A DNA stretch of 33,743 bases from Anaerolineales bacterium UBA877 (GCA_002294405.1 DBFP01000019.1:11604-45346), one strand, 5' to 3'; shown: positions 1 to 9,242, numbered from the stretch's first letter. The notes: generated from the letters alone by a model not told the origin. Program-made: numbers and translations.

Positions 1-2742
1 CTGGCTCAAGAAAACCAGACTGTTCTTGAGGCTGCCCGTGAAAATGGGATAGAAATCCCCACCTTATGTCATCACAAAGACCTTACGCCAGTTGGTTCAT
101 GCCGTCTTTGCGTTGTTGAAGTCGATAAAATAAATGGTCAAGTGGCTTCGTGCAATCTTCCAATCTCTGAAGGAATGGTTGTACGCACAGAAACTCCGGC
201 GTTAATCCAAACCCGCCGAACGGTACTATCCCTTCTCTTACAAAATTATGTTGAAGAGGACCGAGCTTCCCACGATGCCCATTTAACCGAGTTCGAGCAC
301 TGGCTTAGGTTCTATGATGTCCGGCAAAGGGAAGGAATAGTTATTTCGCCTCGCTACCAGGTTGACGGCGATCCAAATCCATTCATTAGGGTGGACCTAA
401 ATAAATGTATTCTATGTACGCGTTGTGTCCGTGCTTGCGCAGAAATCCAGGGACGTTTTGTTTGGGGTGTCGGCGAAAGGGGAAGCCATACTTTTATTGT
501 GGCTGGGGCTGATACGACCATGCTCGATGCCCGGTGTGAATCCTGCGGAGCCTGCGCGGCTTACTGCCCAACCGGGGCTTTGGATCATAAACTATCTTTC
601 CTTCAAGCGGATCCCGATCAAAAGGTTCTCACTACTTGCCCTTATTGCGGGGTGGGGTGCAAGTTCGACTTGAATATCAAAGACGGGAAAATCATCGGGG
701 TTACCTCCAATCCGCGAGCACCTGTGAACGGCATGCATTTGTGCGTAAAAGGAAGGTATGGGTTTGATTTTGTTCACCACCCCGACCGGATTACCAGGCC
801 GCGAGTTCGCCGCTATCTATTGGAGGGAGGAGAAAAAATCGTAAACGGACCCGGCTGGGATTGGGTTGAAATAGGCTGGGACGATGCATTGGATCTCACA
901 GCCAAAAAAATAGTTACCACAAAGAAAACCTTTGGCAGTTCCAGTATCGGCATCCTGGCTTCAGCCAAGTGTTTGAACGAAGAAAATTACCTGATGAATA
1001 AACTTGCCCGGCAGGTTTTAAGCACGAATAACATCGATCACTGTGCCCGCTTATGCCATTCATCCACGGTGGCAGGTCTGGCCACCTCTTTTGGTTCAGG
1101 CGCGATGTCCAATTCAATGGATGATGTGGTTGAGAAGGCGGCTGCGATCCTGGTTATCGGATCCAATACAACCGAACAGCACCCTGTATTCGGTTCCAGA
1201 TTGCGCCAAGCGGTATTGAGGAACGGAGTCAAATTAGTGGTGGCAGATCCAAGAAAAATCGACCTGGCTGAATTCGCGAGGCCAGAATATGGGGGGTTAT
1301 ATCTTCGACATCGCCCTGGTACTGATATTGCACTGGTGAACGGGTTGATGCGCCTAATTTTGCATAATGGATGGGAAGATAAAGATTTTATTGCTGGACG
1401 GACAGAAGGTTTTGACGAGTTCGCGGCAACCATCGAGGACTATACCCCCGAAAAGACCTGCGAAATAACCGGGATATCACAAGAGCAGCTTCGAAGGGCC
1501 GCTGAGATCCTGGCGTTAAATAAACCAATGGCAGTAATATGGGCAATGGGAATCACCCAGCATATTGTTGGAGTATTAAACGTGATGACCCTGGCAAACC
1601 TCCAAATGCTTCTGGGTAACATGGGGAAAGAAGGCGGTGGAGTGAATCCGTTGCGTGGGCAGAATAATGTCCAGGGCGCATGCGATATGGGTGCGCTGCC
1701 CAACGTTTACCCCGGATACCAGAATGTAATCAATCAAGAATCCCGTTTGAAATTCGAAAACGCATGGGGGGTGGCATTACCAGACCAGGCAGGTTTAACA
1801 GTCACGGAAATGATCCCTGGTTGCGAAGACGGGCGGATTAAAGCTCTGTATATTTTGGCAGAGGATCCGATCATGAGTGATCCGGACACTGGTCATGTAA
1901 GGAAAAGCCTGGAAAAGTGCGACTTCGTGGTTCTCCAGGAAATATTTCCCACGGAAACATCCGTTTATGCTGACATATTATTGCCCGGGGTCAGTTTTGC
2001 TGAGAAAACCGGAACTTTTACCAATACCGAGCGGCGTGTGCAAATGTGCCAGAAAGCCATTGAACCGATCGGTGAATCAAGACCAGATTGGCAAATTATA
2101 GTGGATATCGCCAAGCGGATCATCGCCTTTGGGGGGGATGTAATCCAGCCTGCTCCACAATCCGGATGGGAATATGACAATACTGGCGAGATCATGTCGG
2201 AAATTTCAAAAGTTACGCCTTCTTATTCAGGAGTATCTCATGCGCGGTTGGAAGCGGGGGAATGCCTGCAATGGCCTGTAAAGGGACCTGACCACCCCGG
2301 AACACCAGTTTTACATATCGGACAATTCACCCGGGGTAAAGGAAAATTTATCGCAACCAACCATATTCCGCCGGCGGAGTTACCCGACGAAGATTATCCG
2401 GTGCTGCTTTCAACAGGTCGTGTTCTGTATCACTGGCATGGCGGAGAGATGACCCGCCGTGCCAAAGGATTGATGGGGGTATATGACCAGGCACTGGTGG
2501 AAATAAACCCCGAAGATGCTGCAAGCTGGAAAATCAGGGACGGTGCATTTGTACGGGTAACTTCCCGCAGAGGGGCGATTGAAGCCGAGGCGTGGATCAC
2601 CGATCGCGTCCCAACCGGGATGGTATATGCAAATTTCCACTTCCCTGAAACATCAGCAAATATCCTGACCCACGCATCCCTCGATCCGGTGGCGAAGATT
2701 CCGGAATATAAGATCAGTGCAGTGAGGGTGGAGGTGTGTTAA
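1..2742 (+). CDS. fdhA: Formate dehydrogenase catalytic (alpha) subunit, Cys form, 5' truncated by window edge
   Basis: The reading frame is open from base 1, so the true start lies upstream; probably only some 10-20 residues are missing. Counting codons from base 1, a NuoG-type 2Fe-2S domain has Cys23, Cys34, Cys37 and Cys51. Two 4Fe-4S motifs follow (CILCTRCVRAC and CESCGACAAYCP). Then comes the molybdopterin-domain 4Fe-4S site (Cys213, Cys216, Cys220, Cys248) and a full molybdopterin oxidoreductase body with its C-terminal dinucleotide-binding domain. The active-site motif ARLCH has an ordinary TGC codon at 1054-1056 where many acetogen enzymes use Sec. The enzyme interconverts CO2 and formate, the first methyl-branch step of the Wood-Ljungdahl pathway, in the cytoplasm. 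The His-Cys cluster region between the 2Fe-2S and 4Fe-4S domains has no cysteine. NADH- or ferredoxin-linked partner subunits are not in the window and may lie upstream. A related molybdopterin oxidoreductase is possible, but context favours FDH. Confidence 0.93.
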   Translation: MAQENQTVLEAARENGIEIPTLCHHKDLTPVGSCRLCVVEVDKINGQVASCNLPISEGMVVRTETPALIQTRRTVLSLLLQNYVEEDRASHDAHLTEFEHWLRFYDVRQREGIVISPRYQVDGDPNPFIRVDLNKCILCTRCVRACAEIQGRFVWGVGERGSHTFIVAGADTTMLDARCESCGACAAYCPTGALDHKLSFLQADPDQKVLTTCPYCGVGCKFDLNIKDGKIIGVTSNPRAPVNGMHLCVKGRYGFDFVHHPDRITRPRVRRYLLEGGEKIVNGPGWDWVEIGWDDALDLTAKKIVTTKKTFGSSSIGILASAKCLNEENYLMNKLARQVLSTNNIDHCARLCHSSTVAGLATSFGSGAMSNSMDDVVEKAAAILVIGSNTTEQHPVFGSRLRQAVLRNGVKLVVADPRKIDLAEFARPEYGGLYLRHRPGTDIALVNGLMRLILHNGWEDKDFIAGRTEGFDEFAATIEDYTPEKTCEITGISQEQLRRAAEILALNKPMAVIWAMGITQHIVGVLNVMTLANLQMLLGNMGKEGGGVNPLRGQNNVQGACDMGALPNVYPGYQNVINQESRLKFENAWGVALPDQAGLTVTEMIPGCEDGRIKALYILAEDPIMSDPDTGHVRKSLEKCDFVVLQEIFPTETSVYADILLPGVSFAEKTGTFTNTERRVQMCQKAIEPIGESRPDWQIIVDIAKRIIAFGGDVIQPAPQSGWEYDNTGEIMSEISKVTPSYSGVSHARLEAGECLQWPVKGPDHPGTPVLHIGQFTRGKGKFIATNHIPPAELPDEDYPVLLSTGRVLYHWHGGEMTRRAKGLMGVYDQALVEINPEDAASWKIRDGAFVRVTSRRGAIEAEAWITDRVPTGMVYANFHFPETSANILTHASLDPVAKIPEYKISAVRVEVC

Positions 2743-2889
2743 TCGGGTGTAACACGAGGTACTTTTATCCATTTTTATAGTGACATTACTCACAAGTTTT
2801 GATTCAAATAGCAAAGAAGCAGGTTGAAGCAATCTAAAGGTATATAATTGGTTTGAGATATTAAACATTAGAAATTCATCTGCATGAAA

Positions 2890-2917
2890 TTGATTAATGG
2901 ATTGAACCAAATATCAT
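2890..2917 (+). promoter_or_regulatory. Candidate sigma70 promoter for the CODH/ACS operon
   Basis: In the 219-base gap between the formate dehydrogenase and the HMA-like gene, TTGATT (2890-2895) and TATCAT (2912-2917) are separated by 16 bases. Transcription would start near 2924, leaving a leader of about 38 bases with the SD-like GGAGG before the ATG at 2962. A perfect TATAAT also occurs at 2843-2848 but lacks a well-placed -35. The rest of the gap is AT-rich with no ORF or clear riboswitch fold. Confidence 0.35.
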
Positions 2918-2961
2918 CTTTTACTGGTCTGAAGATAATTTATCTGGAGGTGTAATAAATT

Positions 2962-3354
2962 ATGCAGAGTAAAACCTTCGAAGTTCCGGTTATGTACGGC
3001 GACCATCACGTCAGTGAAGTTCGCCGTATTTTACTTTCAATACCTGGAGTGGAAAATGTCTATGCCAGCAGCGCATTTAGGGTGGTAGAAGTTGCGTATG
3101 ATCCAGAAAAAGTCAATGATGTTGAAATTCAAGTTAAATTGGAAGACGCAGGCTATCTTGGGGAATGGCTGCTGCACACGGAATCAGGTAAAGCTGTGGG
3201 ATCGTCGGATGGCATTCCCCAGTTTATGCGCCACACGGCTGTCAATGAACAGGTAAAGAAAGTTGTAGGATTTGCACAAAACGTTAATTATCGTGGTCGT
3301 CCGTTATGGCCCTGCCCCGGTATGGGCACTATTAAAGGTATGGAAGAGGAATAA
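2962..3354 (+). CDS. HMA-fold small protein lacking the metal-binding CxxC, upstream of CODH
   Basis: A 130-residue cytoplasmic protein. Residues 5-70 read as a ferredoxin-like beta-alpha-beta-beta-alpha-beta heavy-metal-associated (HMA) domain: an amphipathic helix with VSEVRRILLSIPGVENV, a strand RVVEVAYDP, then a second helix ending EDAGYLGEW. The loop that normally carries the MxCxxC copper/zinc site is MYGDHHV, so the usual metal ligands are absent, though two adjacent histidines are present. The C-terminal tail has a single Cys in PLWPCPGMG. It ends 5 bases before the CODH gene and starts after a GGAGG, so it is almost certainly co-transcribed with acsA and acsB. The role is unknown; an assembly or delivery function for CODH is an inference from position only. 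Confidence 0.75.
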   Translation: MQSKTFEVPVMYGDHHVSEVRRILLSIPGVENVYASSAFRVVEVAYDPEKVNDVEIQVKLEDAGYLGEWLLHTESGKAVGSSDGIPQFMRHTAVNEQVKKVVGFAQNVNYRGRPLWPCPGMGTIKGMEEE

Positions 3355-3359
3355 ACAAT

Positions 3360-5372
3360 ATGCCAACAAAAAGAACTGCCAAGGAGCAAAGTGTAGATCC
3401 AGCTGCCCAGCAAATGTTGATTCGTGCCGAAAAGTTGGGCATTGGAACCGCCTTTAGTCGGGCTGATGAAATGGCACCATGTAATATTGGAGCTGCTGGG
3501 TTATGTTGCAAGCAGTGTGGAATGGGCCCCTGCCGATTGACGAAGGCTGGCCAGGTTGGTGTTTGTGGTGCCACCCTGGATACCATCCAGGCGCGTAATT
3601 TTATTCGATCCGTAGCCGCAGGGTCTGCAGCCCATTCGGATCACGGGCGGGATATGGCTTTTACTCTTAAGGCGGTTGCCAATGGAGAAGCAGAAGGTTA
3701 TACCATCCGTGATGTGGCGAAATTGAGAATGGTGGCTACCAACTGCGGAATCGATATAAACAACCGGACGCCGGAAGACATTGCGAACGATCTGGCAGAC
3801 CTGTATATTGCCCAATTCGGGCAACAAAAAGGGGAGACAGTACCCGGGCTGCGAGCCCCCAAAAAGCGCCAGCAATTATGGCGACAGAATAAAGTGTGGC
3901 CGCGAGGGGTAGACCGGGAGGTTGTGGAAGCCCTCCACCGGACACATATCGGAGATGATCAGGATGCTGAGCATATCCTTTCCCACGCCATTCGCACAGG
4001 GTTGGCTGACGGTTGGGGGGGATCCATGATCGCAACTGATATTTCTGACATCCTTTTCGGCACGCCGGCACCGGTATTGGGTCAGGCGAACCTGGGGGTT
4101 TTAAAAGAGAACATGGTCAATGTCATTGTTCATGGACACGAACCGACATTAAGCCAGATGATCGTAGCAGCCACACAAGATCCGGAAATCATTGAATATG
4201 CCAAGAAGGCAGGTGCCAAGGGAGTCAATCTCTCGGGTATTTGTTGCACTGCGAATGAAATCCTTGTTCGCCAGGGGATCCCAGCTGCAGGTAATTTCCT
4301 GCACCAGGAACTGGCAATCATGACCGGCGCAGTCGAAGCGATGGTTGTCGACGTTCAATGTGTCATGCAGGCACTGGTCAGCCTGGCAGCTCACTTTCAC
4401 ACCAAGGTAATTACCACTTCTCCAAAGGTGCGGATCACGGGAGCGACACATATCGAATTTGATGAACACAAGGCATTGACAATTGCCAAACATATTTTGA
4501 AAGAAGCCATTGATAATTACAAGAACCGTGGGAAAATTGAAATTCCGGATATAAGGGAGGATTTGATCCCCGGTTTCTCAAACGAATATATTAACTACAT
4601 GCTGGGGGGTTCTTTCAGGGCTTCCTTCCGACCATTGAACGACGCAATAATGGCTGGACGCATCAGGGGGGTTGCCGCCATAGTTGGCTGCAACAATCCA
4701 AGGTCCTCACAAGATTACCTTCACAACCTTGTTGTCAAGGAGTTACTAAAACAGGATGTGCTAATCGTCCAAACTGGGTGCGGAGCGCTTGCCAGCGCAA
4801 AATTAGGTCTGATGCTCGGTGAGGCTGGTTTAACTGAAGTCGGTCCAGGTCTACGGGAAATATGTGAAACCGTCGGGATTCCACCCGTGCTGCATATGGG
4901 ATCCTGTGTAGATAATACCCGAATCTTAACCGTCCTTACACAAATGGTGGAAGAAGGTGGGTTGGGAGATGACATCGAGCAAATTCCTGCGGTTGGATTG
5001 GCGCCGGAATGGATGAGTGAAAAAGCGCTTGCCATTGCAGTTTATTGTGTCGCTTCTGGAGCCTATGTCATTTTTGGTGGTTCGTCGCCCATAAGTGGCA
5101 TGCCCGATAGAATCCAGGATAGTGATAAAGTGCTTCATTACATCAGCCATGGGTGGGAAAAGCTATATGGAGGTAAGCTGGAGTTCATCCCTGATCCAAA
5201 TGAAATGATCGCAGCGACTCTTGCCCATATTGATAAAAAGCGGGCTGCATTGGGACTGCCAGTTTACGATGCAACAAAATGGGGCAAGAGCGGTGATGCT
5301 CAAATGTTGGAACTGGAGAAACTACCCATTGACCAACGCCGCAAGGCAATCTACGGAACAGCAGCAGACTAG
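3360..5372 (+). CDS. acsA: Anaerobic Ni-Fe carbon monoxide dehydrogenase catalytic subunit
   Basis: Also called cooS. A 670-residue, full-length Ni-CODH that interconverts CO2 and CO in the cytoplasm, supplying CO to acetyl-CoA synthase. The N-terminus has Cys41, Cys49, Cys50, Cys53 and Cys58 followed by GVCGA, which matches the D- and B-cluster ligand pattern of the family. The C-cluster signals are visible: VHGHEP (histidine), SGICC, VDVQCVM, VGCNNPR, VQTGCGA and MGSCVDN, plus the lysine in SEKALAIAVYC near the active site. The start at 3360 follows a purine-rich GAAGAGGAA and leaves 5 bases after the HMA-like gene. It lies 18 bases upstream of acsB, the expected partner, and there is no archaeal epsilon subunit, so this is a bacterial acetogenic-type CODH/ACS. 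Confidence 0.97.
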   Translation: MPTKRTAKEQSVDPAAQQMLIRAEKLGIGTAFSRADEMAPCNIGAAGLCCKQCGMGPCRLTKAGQVGVCGATLDTIQARNFIRSVAAGSAAHSDHGRDMAFTLKAVANGEAEGYTIRDVAKLRMVATNCGIDINNRTPEDIANDLADLYIAQFGQQKGETVPGLRAPKKRQQLWRQNKVWPRGVDREVVEALHRTHIGDDQDAEHILSHAIRTGLADGWGGSMIATDISDILFGTPAPVLGQANLGVLKENMVNVIVHGHEPTLSQMIVAATQDPEIIEYAKKAGAKGVNLSGICCTANEILVRQGIPAAGNFLHQELAIMTGAVEAMVVDVQCVMQALVSLAAHFHTKVITTSPKVRITGATHIEFDEHKALTIAKHILKEAIDNYKNRGKIEIPDIREDLIPGFSNEYINYMLGGSFRASFRPLNDAIMAGRIRGVAAIVGCNNPRSSQDYLHNLVVKELLKQDVLIVQTGCGALASAKLGLMLGEAGLTEVGPGLREICETVGIPPVLHMGSCVDNTRILTVLTQMVEEGGLGDDIEQIPAVGLAPEWMSEKALAIAVYCVASGAYVIFGGSSPISGMPDRIQDSDKVLHYISHGWEKLYGGKLEFIPDPNEMIAATLAHIDKKRAALGLPVYDATKWGKSGDAQMLELEKLPIDQRRKAIYGTAAD

Positions 5373-5390
5373 CATTCAGGAGATCTCATC

Positions 5391-7685
5391 ATGTCACGAT
5401 ATATTGCCACCCGAGCTATGCGCGGCGCAAATTCCCTGGTCACTGAGGCGGAGCTTATGTTGAGCAGGGCCTTGACGGAAAAAGGTCCGGATACAAAAGT
5501 CTCATTTCCCAACACTGCTTATTATTTACCAACCATACTTGGGATGACAGGAATCCAGGTTGAAACGTTGGGACAGCTACAACCAGTCATTAGCAATGCC
5601 CGTGCTTTACTGCATCCGGTTCCTTCGGATACACATTGGACCCCTTATTTGGGTGAAACCTTGGACAGCGGCATGGCGACCCTGCTGGCAGCTGAAACCA
5701 TTGAAGCGGTTCGGTTTGCATATGGATTTCAACCTGAACAAGTACCGAATTTTCACCTGGCAGGTGGGACTTCATTCACAAGCCCGGATGCAAGTGCGGA
5801 TGCTGAAAAGGCTGCTATAAACAGTCATTTAAATGGTCCGATCGACGATATACGCTTGCGATCATGGGGCATCCAGTTGGTCGATGGACGCATGCCTGGT
5901 TTTGCTGCCATTGTAGGGTGTGCAAAGTCCAATGAAGTGGCGGTTAAGATCGTCAGAGAACTCCAGAAGCGCAACATTCTTTGCTTCCTTTCCGGCAACG
6001 TGAATGGTCGGAGCATTATCCACCAATTGATGGAAGAAGGGGTGGAACTTGGCTATGACACTTATACAGTACCTTTTGGTACCGATACCATCAGCGCGAT
6101 CTACGCCCTGGGATTTGCAACTCGATCAGCCCTGACATTTGGTGGTTTGAAAGCAGGTATGGCCAGGGAAATTCTTCTGTATAACAAAGACCGGGTTTTC
6201 GCCTTTGTATTGGCGCTCGGTGAGGTGGATGATCTTAAATATGCTGCAGCAGCCGGGGCCATCAATTACGGTTTTCCCGTGATCGCGGATACCGTGATTC
6301 CCGAAATCCTTCCGACGGGGGTCACCACGTATGAACACGTGGTAAGCATGCCGTTCGATTCTATTGAAGGCAAGGACGACCTTGAACGAGCCGAACGCCT
6401 GGTGCAGAAATGCATCGAGGTGCGTGGGGTCAAAGTCAAGGTATCCAGCGTGGATTTGCCGGTCCCGTACGGTTCGGCTTTTGAGGGGGAAGTTGTCCGC
6501 AAAGCCGACTTGCGCATTGAGTTTGGCGGCAAGCATTCGCGCTGTTTTGAGTATCTCCACATGGCCCCCATGGAAGAAGTAGTGGACGGCAAGATCGAGG
6601 TCATTGGCAAGGACTTTTCCGATGTGCCCGCCCAAGGCTCAACAGACATGGGGATCGTGATCAAGGTAGCCGGACGAAACATGCAACAAGATTTTGAACC
6701 AGTTCTGGAACGTCAAGTTCATTACTTTGTAAATGGTGCATCTGGAATTCAGCACGTTGGGCAAAGGGATATCGCTTGGATACGCATCTCGAATGCTGCG
6801 GCTGACAAGGGTTTCAATCTTTCCCATTTTGGAAAAATCCTGCATGCCCGGTTCCATGAAGATTTTGGTGCAATTGTAGATAAAGTCCAGGTCACGATCG
6901 TGACTGATCCCAATCTACATACAGAATGGTTGGATAAGGCTCGAGCCGCATATGATTTCCGAAACAAGCGCCTCGCTGATTTGACCGATGATAAAGTGGA
7001 TGAGTTCTATTCCTGCACTCTCTGCCAATCTTTTGCCCCAAATCATGTTTGCGTTGTCAGTCCACAGCGTCTCGGATTATGTGGAGCCTACAACTGGTTG
7101 GATTGCAAGGCTTCTTTTAACATTAACCCCACAGGTCCGAATCAACCAATTAAACTGGGGAAAATGGTCGATCCAGTGAAAGGGTATTGGGAAGGTACAA
7201 ATGATTATGCAAAACTCGGTTCCCACGGGGTGGTAAATGAGGTCGCAATGTACTCGATCATGGAAAATCCGATGACTGCTTGCGGCTGCTTTGAATGTAT
7301 TGTAATGCTCGTGCCCGAAGCCAATGGCGTTATGATTCTCAGCCGGGAAGACACCTCCATGACCCCAGCCGGCATGACTTTTTCAACACTGGCTGGTATT
7401 GCCGGTGGCGGCCTGCAAACTCCAGGTGTGATGGGAGTTGGGAAATATTACCTGCTCAGTCCCAAATTCATATCATCTGACGGTGGTTTTAAACGTGTCG
7501 TCTGGATGAGCAGTGTTCTTAAGGAGTCCATGGCCGAAGAATTCAAGGCAGCCGCCGTGCGCGAGGGGGATCCGGATTTGCTTGAAAAGATTGCTGATGA
7601 ACGAAAGGTGAATAATGTGGAGCAGCTGGTGGCTTGGCTGGAGGAGCATAATCATCCGGCGCTTGCCATGGCTCCCATGTTCTAA
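5391..7685 (+). CDS. acsB: Acetyl-CoA synthase (CODH/ACS beta subunit), bacterial long form
   Basis: A 764-residue protein that condenses CO, the methyl group from the corrinoid protein, and CoA into acetyl-CoA. The A-cluster ligands are intact: Cys542, Cys545, Cys554 and Cys564 in the spacing Cx2C-x8-C-x9-C for the 4Fe-4S cubane, and Cys631-Gly632-Cys633 for the proximal and distal nickel sites. Phe548, in QSFAP after the second Cys, corresponds to the hydrophobic gate residue of the family. The N-terminal domain of about 300 residues, which contacts CODH and shapes the CO tunnel, is present, unlike the shorter archaeal CdhC. SD AGGAG precedes the ATG. A 9-bp hairpin lies just downstream. 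Confidence 0.97.
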   Translation: MSRYIATRAMRGANSLVTEAELMLSRALTEKGPDTKVSFPNTAYYLPTILGMTGIQVETLGQLQPVISNARALLHPVPSDTHWTPYLGETLDSGMATLLAAETIEAVRFAYGFQPEQVPNFHLAGGTSFTSPDASADAEKAAINSHLNGPIDDIRLRSWGIQLVDGRMPGFAAIVGCAKSNEVAVKIVRELQKRNILCFLSGNVNGRSIIHQLMEEGVELGYDTYTVPFGTDTISAIYALGFATRSALTFGGLKAGMAREILLYNKDRVFAFVLALGEVDDLKYAAAAGAINYGFPVIADTVIPEILPTGVTTYEHVVSMPFDSIEGKDDLERAERLVQKCIEVRGVKVKVSSVDLPVPYGSAFEGEVVRKADLRIEFGGKHSRCFEYLHMAPMEEVVDGKIEVIGKDFSDVPAQGSTDMGIVIKVAGRNMQQDFEPVLERQVHYFVNGASGIQHVGQRDIAWIRISNAAADKGFNLSHFGKILHARFHEDFGAIVDKVQVTIVTDPNLHTEWLDKARAAYDFRNKRLADLTDDKVDEFYSCTLCQSFAPNHVCVVSPQRLGLCGAYNWLDCKASFNINPTGPNQPIKLGKMVDPVKGYWEGTNDYAKLGSHGVVNEVAMYSIMENPMTACGCFECIVMLVPEANGVMILSREDTSMTPAGMTFSTLAGIAGGGLQTPGVMGVGKYYLLSPKFISSDGGFKRVVWMSSVLKESMAEEFKAAAVREGDPDLLEKIADERKVNNVEQLVAWLEEHNHPALAMAPMF

Positions 7686-7700
7686 ACTAGCTTAAATGAA

Positions 7701-7726
7701 TTGAGTGTTTATTCCGCAACACTCAA
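7701..7726 (+). other. Intercistronic hairpin between acsB and the CBS gene
   Basis: A perfect 9-bp inverted repeat, TTGAGTGTT and AACACTCAA, encloses an 8-base loop. No T-run follows on the + strand (the next bases are ATCAAAAACC), so it does not look like an intrinsic terminator. It may protect or process the mRNA 3' of acsB and so set different transcript levels for acsAB and the downstream genes; that is inference. Confidence 0.5.
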
Positions 7727-7756
7727 ATCAAAAACCAATATTTAGGCAATTGCTAA

Positions 7757-8278
7757 ATGGCCCTGACCCGGTCCCGCACCCTTGTCCGCGATCTCATGCA
7801 GGTTGGAGTGGCAACCTGTTCTCCTGACACACCAATCGCTGACATTTCACGGATTATGTCTGAGAAAAAACTGGAGGCTGTCATAGTGATTGACTCCGAC
7901 GAGGGACATGCCCTCGGAGTGGTCAGCCAGGAAGAATTGGTCCAGGCATTTGTTAAATATGGAACTAAAACCGTCAGTGCAGTAGAAGTAATGAAAGAAG
8001 GGATTCCGCAGATCCCTCCGGATATCCCGTTGGAAGTCGCTGTCCAGACAATGCGGGACCTGAATGTTCGAACCTTGTTCTTAATGCATCATGCCGGGGG
8101 AATAGTGTATCCCGCGGCATATATTTCTTATGCTCACATATTGCGTTATCTGGCGGCTCAAAACGAAGAAGATTTATCTGGGCTTGGAGTCGAAGCAGAA
8201 CGAAAGAATCCATTGGATGCATTTTTCGAAAAGAGAGATGCTGCGAGGGCAAAGGTTCAATCTAAGAGAAGGGAGTAG
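7757..8278 (+). CDS. Two-CBS-domain (Bateman module) protein
   Basis: A 173-residue soluble protein made almost entirely of two CBS motifs, roughly residues 10-70 (VRDLMQVGVATCSPDTPIADISRIM... ALGVVSQEELV) and 80-140 (VMKEGIPQIPPDIPLEVAVQTMRD). CBS pairs commonly bind AMP, ATP, SAM or related ligands and act as regulators. No catalytic domain is attached. It sits between acsB and acsD, ending 4 bases before acsD, so it should be co-expressed with the acetyl-CoA synthase machinery. A role sensing adenylate energy charge or SAM for the pathway is plausible but is inference. The start codon at 7757 has only a weak SD. Confidence 0.88.
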   Translation: MALTRSRTLVRDLMQVGVATCSPDTPIADISRIMSEKKLEAVIVIDSDEGHALGVVSQEELVQAFVKYGTKTVSAVEVMKEGIPQIPPDIPLEVAVQTMRDLNVRTLFLMHHAGGIVYPAAYISYAHILRYLAAQNEEDLSGLGVEAERKNPLDAFFEKRDAARAKVQSKRRE

Positions 8279-8282
8279 GGAT

Positions 8283-9230
8283 ATGCCTATAGAAATTCCA
8301 AAAGATAAATGGGGAGGAAAAATCAGGACTACCGTCCTGGGTGCGACGGCTGCCGAGGGAGGTACGCGTTCACATACCGTGACCATCGGTGGGGAGTCAT
8401 CCTTACCATTCATGCACTTTGAAACTCCAACCCCAAATACACCCCGTATAGCAATTGAGATCAAAGATCGGAAACCAGAGGACTGGTCTCCAATTCTTTC
8501 CGATATTTGGGGGGAAGCAATGAACTCCCTTGTTTCTTGGTCGAAAGCTGCAGAATTGGCTGGTGCCGATATTATTTTATTGTGGTTGACGCTTGAAGAC
8601 ACTCCACAAGATGCAGTAAATGCAGTCAAGTCTGTGCTTGGAGCGACTGGATTACCACTCATCGTTTATGGTCCAGGCCAGGTGGAAAAAGATAATGAAC
8701 TGTTGGTAGCGGTTTCTGAAGCAGCCAAAGGTGAAAAACTGGTTCTGGGGATTTGTGAAGACAAGAATTATCGTACAATCGTGGCCACCGCGATGGCAAA
8801 TGGACACCTGGTCACCGCACGCACTCCAATGGATGTCAACCTTTCCAAACAGCTCAACATCCTGATCAGCGACATGGGAATGTCCAATGAACGGGTCATC
8901 ATGGACCCAACGACAGGCGCTCTTGGATATGGGATAGAGTATGGATATTCGGTCATGGAACGCCTGCGCCTGGCAGCATTACAAGGCGATCAAATGACGC
9001 AGGGAGCAATGATTGTCACCCCGGGGTTTGAAGCCTGGAAAACAAAGGAAGCCAAAGTGGGAACGGGGGTGCCCACTGCCTGGGGTGAGTGGAAAGAACG
9101 GGCCATCAATTGGGAGACTTTGACCGCAGTCGCGCTGATTGAAACTGGAGCGGCCATTGTGGTTTTACGGCACCCTGAAAGCGTCAAGCGGGTGAAAGCC
9201 GCCATCAGCGAATTGATGACTGTTTCGTAA
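8283..9230 (+). CDS. acsD: Corrinoid iron-sulfur protein, small subunit
   Basis: A 315-residue TIM-barrel protein of the AcsD/CdhD family, the small partner of the corrinoid protein that carries the methyl group from methyl-THF to acetyl-CoA synthase. Recognisable stretches are MPIEIPKDKWGGKI at the N-terminus, FMHFE, PRIAIEIKDRKPEDWSP, and the MDPTTGALGYGIEY motif. The reading frame stays open upstream to 8130, but ATG 8283 with GGGAG just upstream gives the usual family length and follows the CBS gene by 4 bases. AcsC follows 12 bases downstream. Confidence 0.95.
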   Translation: MPIEIPKDKWGGKIRTTVLGATAAEGGTRSHTVTIGGESSLPFMHFETPTPNTPRIAIEIKDRKPEDWSPILSDIWGEAMNSLVSWSKAAELAGADIILLWLTLEDTPQDAVNAVKSVLGATGLPLIVYGPGQVEKDNELLVAVSEAAKGEKLVLGICEDKNYRTIVATAMANGHLVTARTPMDVNLSKQLNILISDMGMSNERVIMDPTTGALGYGIEYGYSVMERLRLAALQGDQMTQGAMIVTPGFEAWKTKEAKVGTGVPTAWGEWKERAINWETLTAVALIETGAAIVVLRHPESVKRVKAAISELMTVS

Positions 9231-9242
9231 AGGAGACGACCC

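Noticed and set aside
1054..1056. Selenocysteine at the formate dehydrogenase active site
   Set aside because: The codon is TGC, and no in-frame TGA is present there.
2736..2755. Hairpin after the formate dehydrogenase stop as a terminator
   Set aside because: Only a 6-bp GTGTTA/TAACAC stem and no adequate T-run, so it is too weak to call.
6126..6635. 169-codon ORF on the - strand
   Set aside because: Antisense to acsB in a region of conserved acsB sequence.
8130..8282. Upstream extension of acsD
   Set aside because: It overlaps the CBS gene in another frame, and ATG 8283 has an SD and gives the normal family length.
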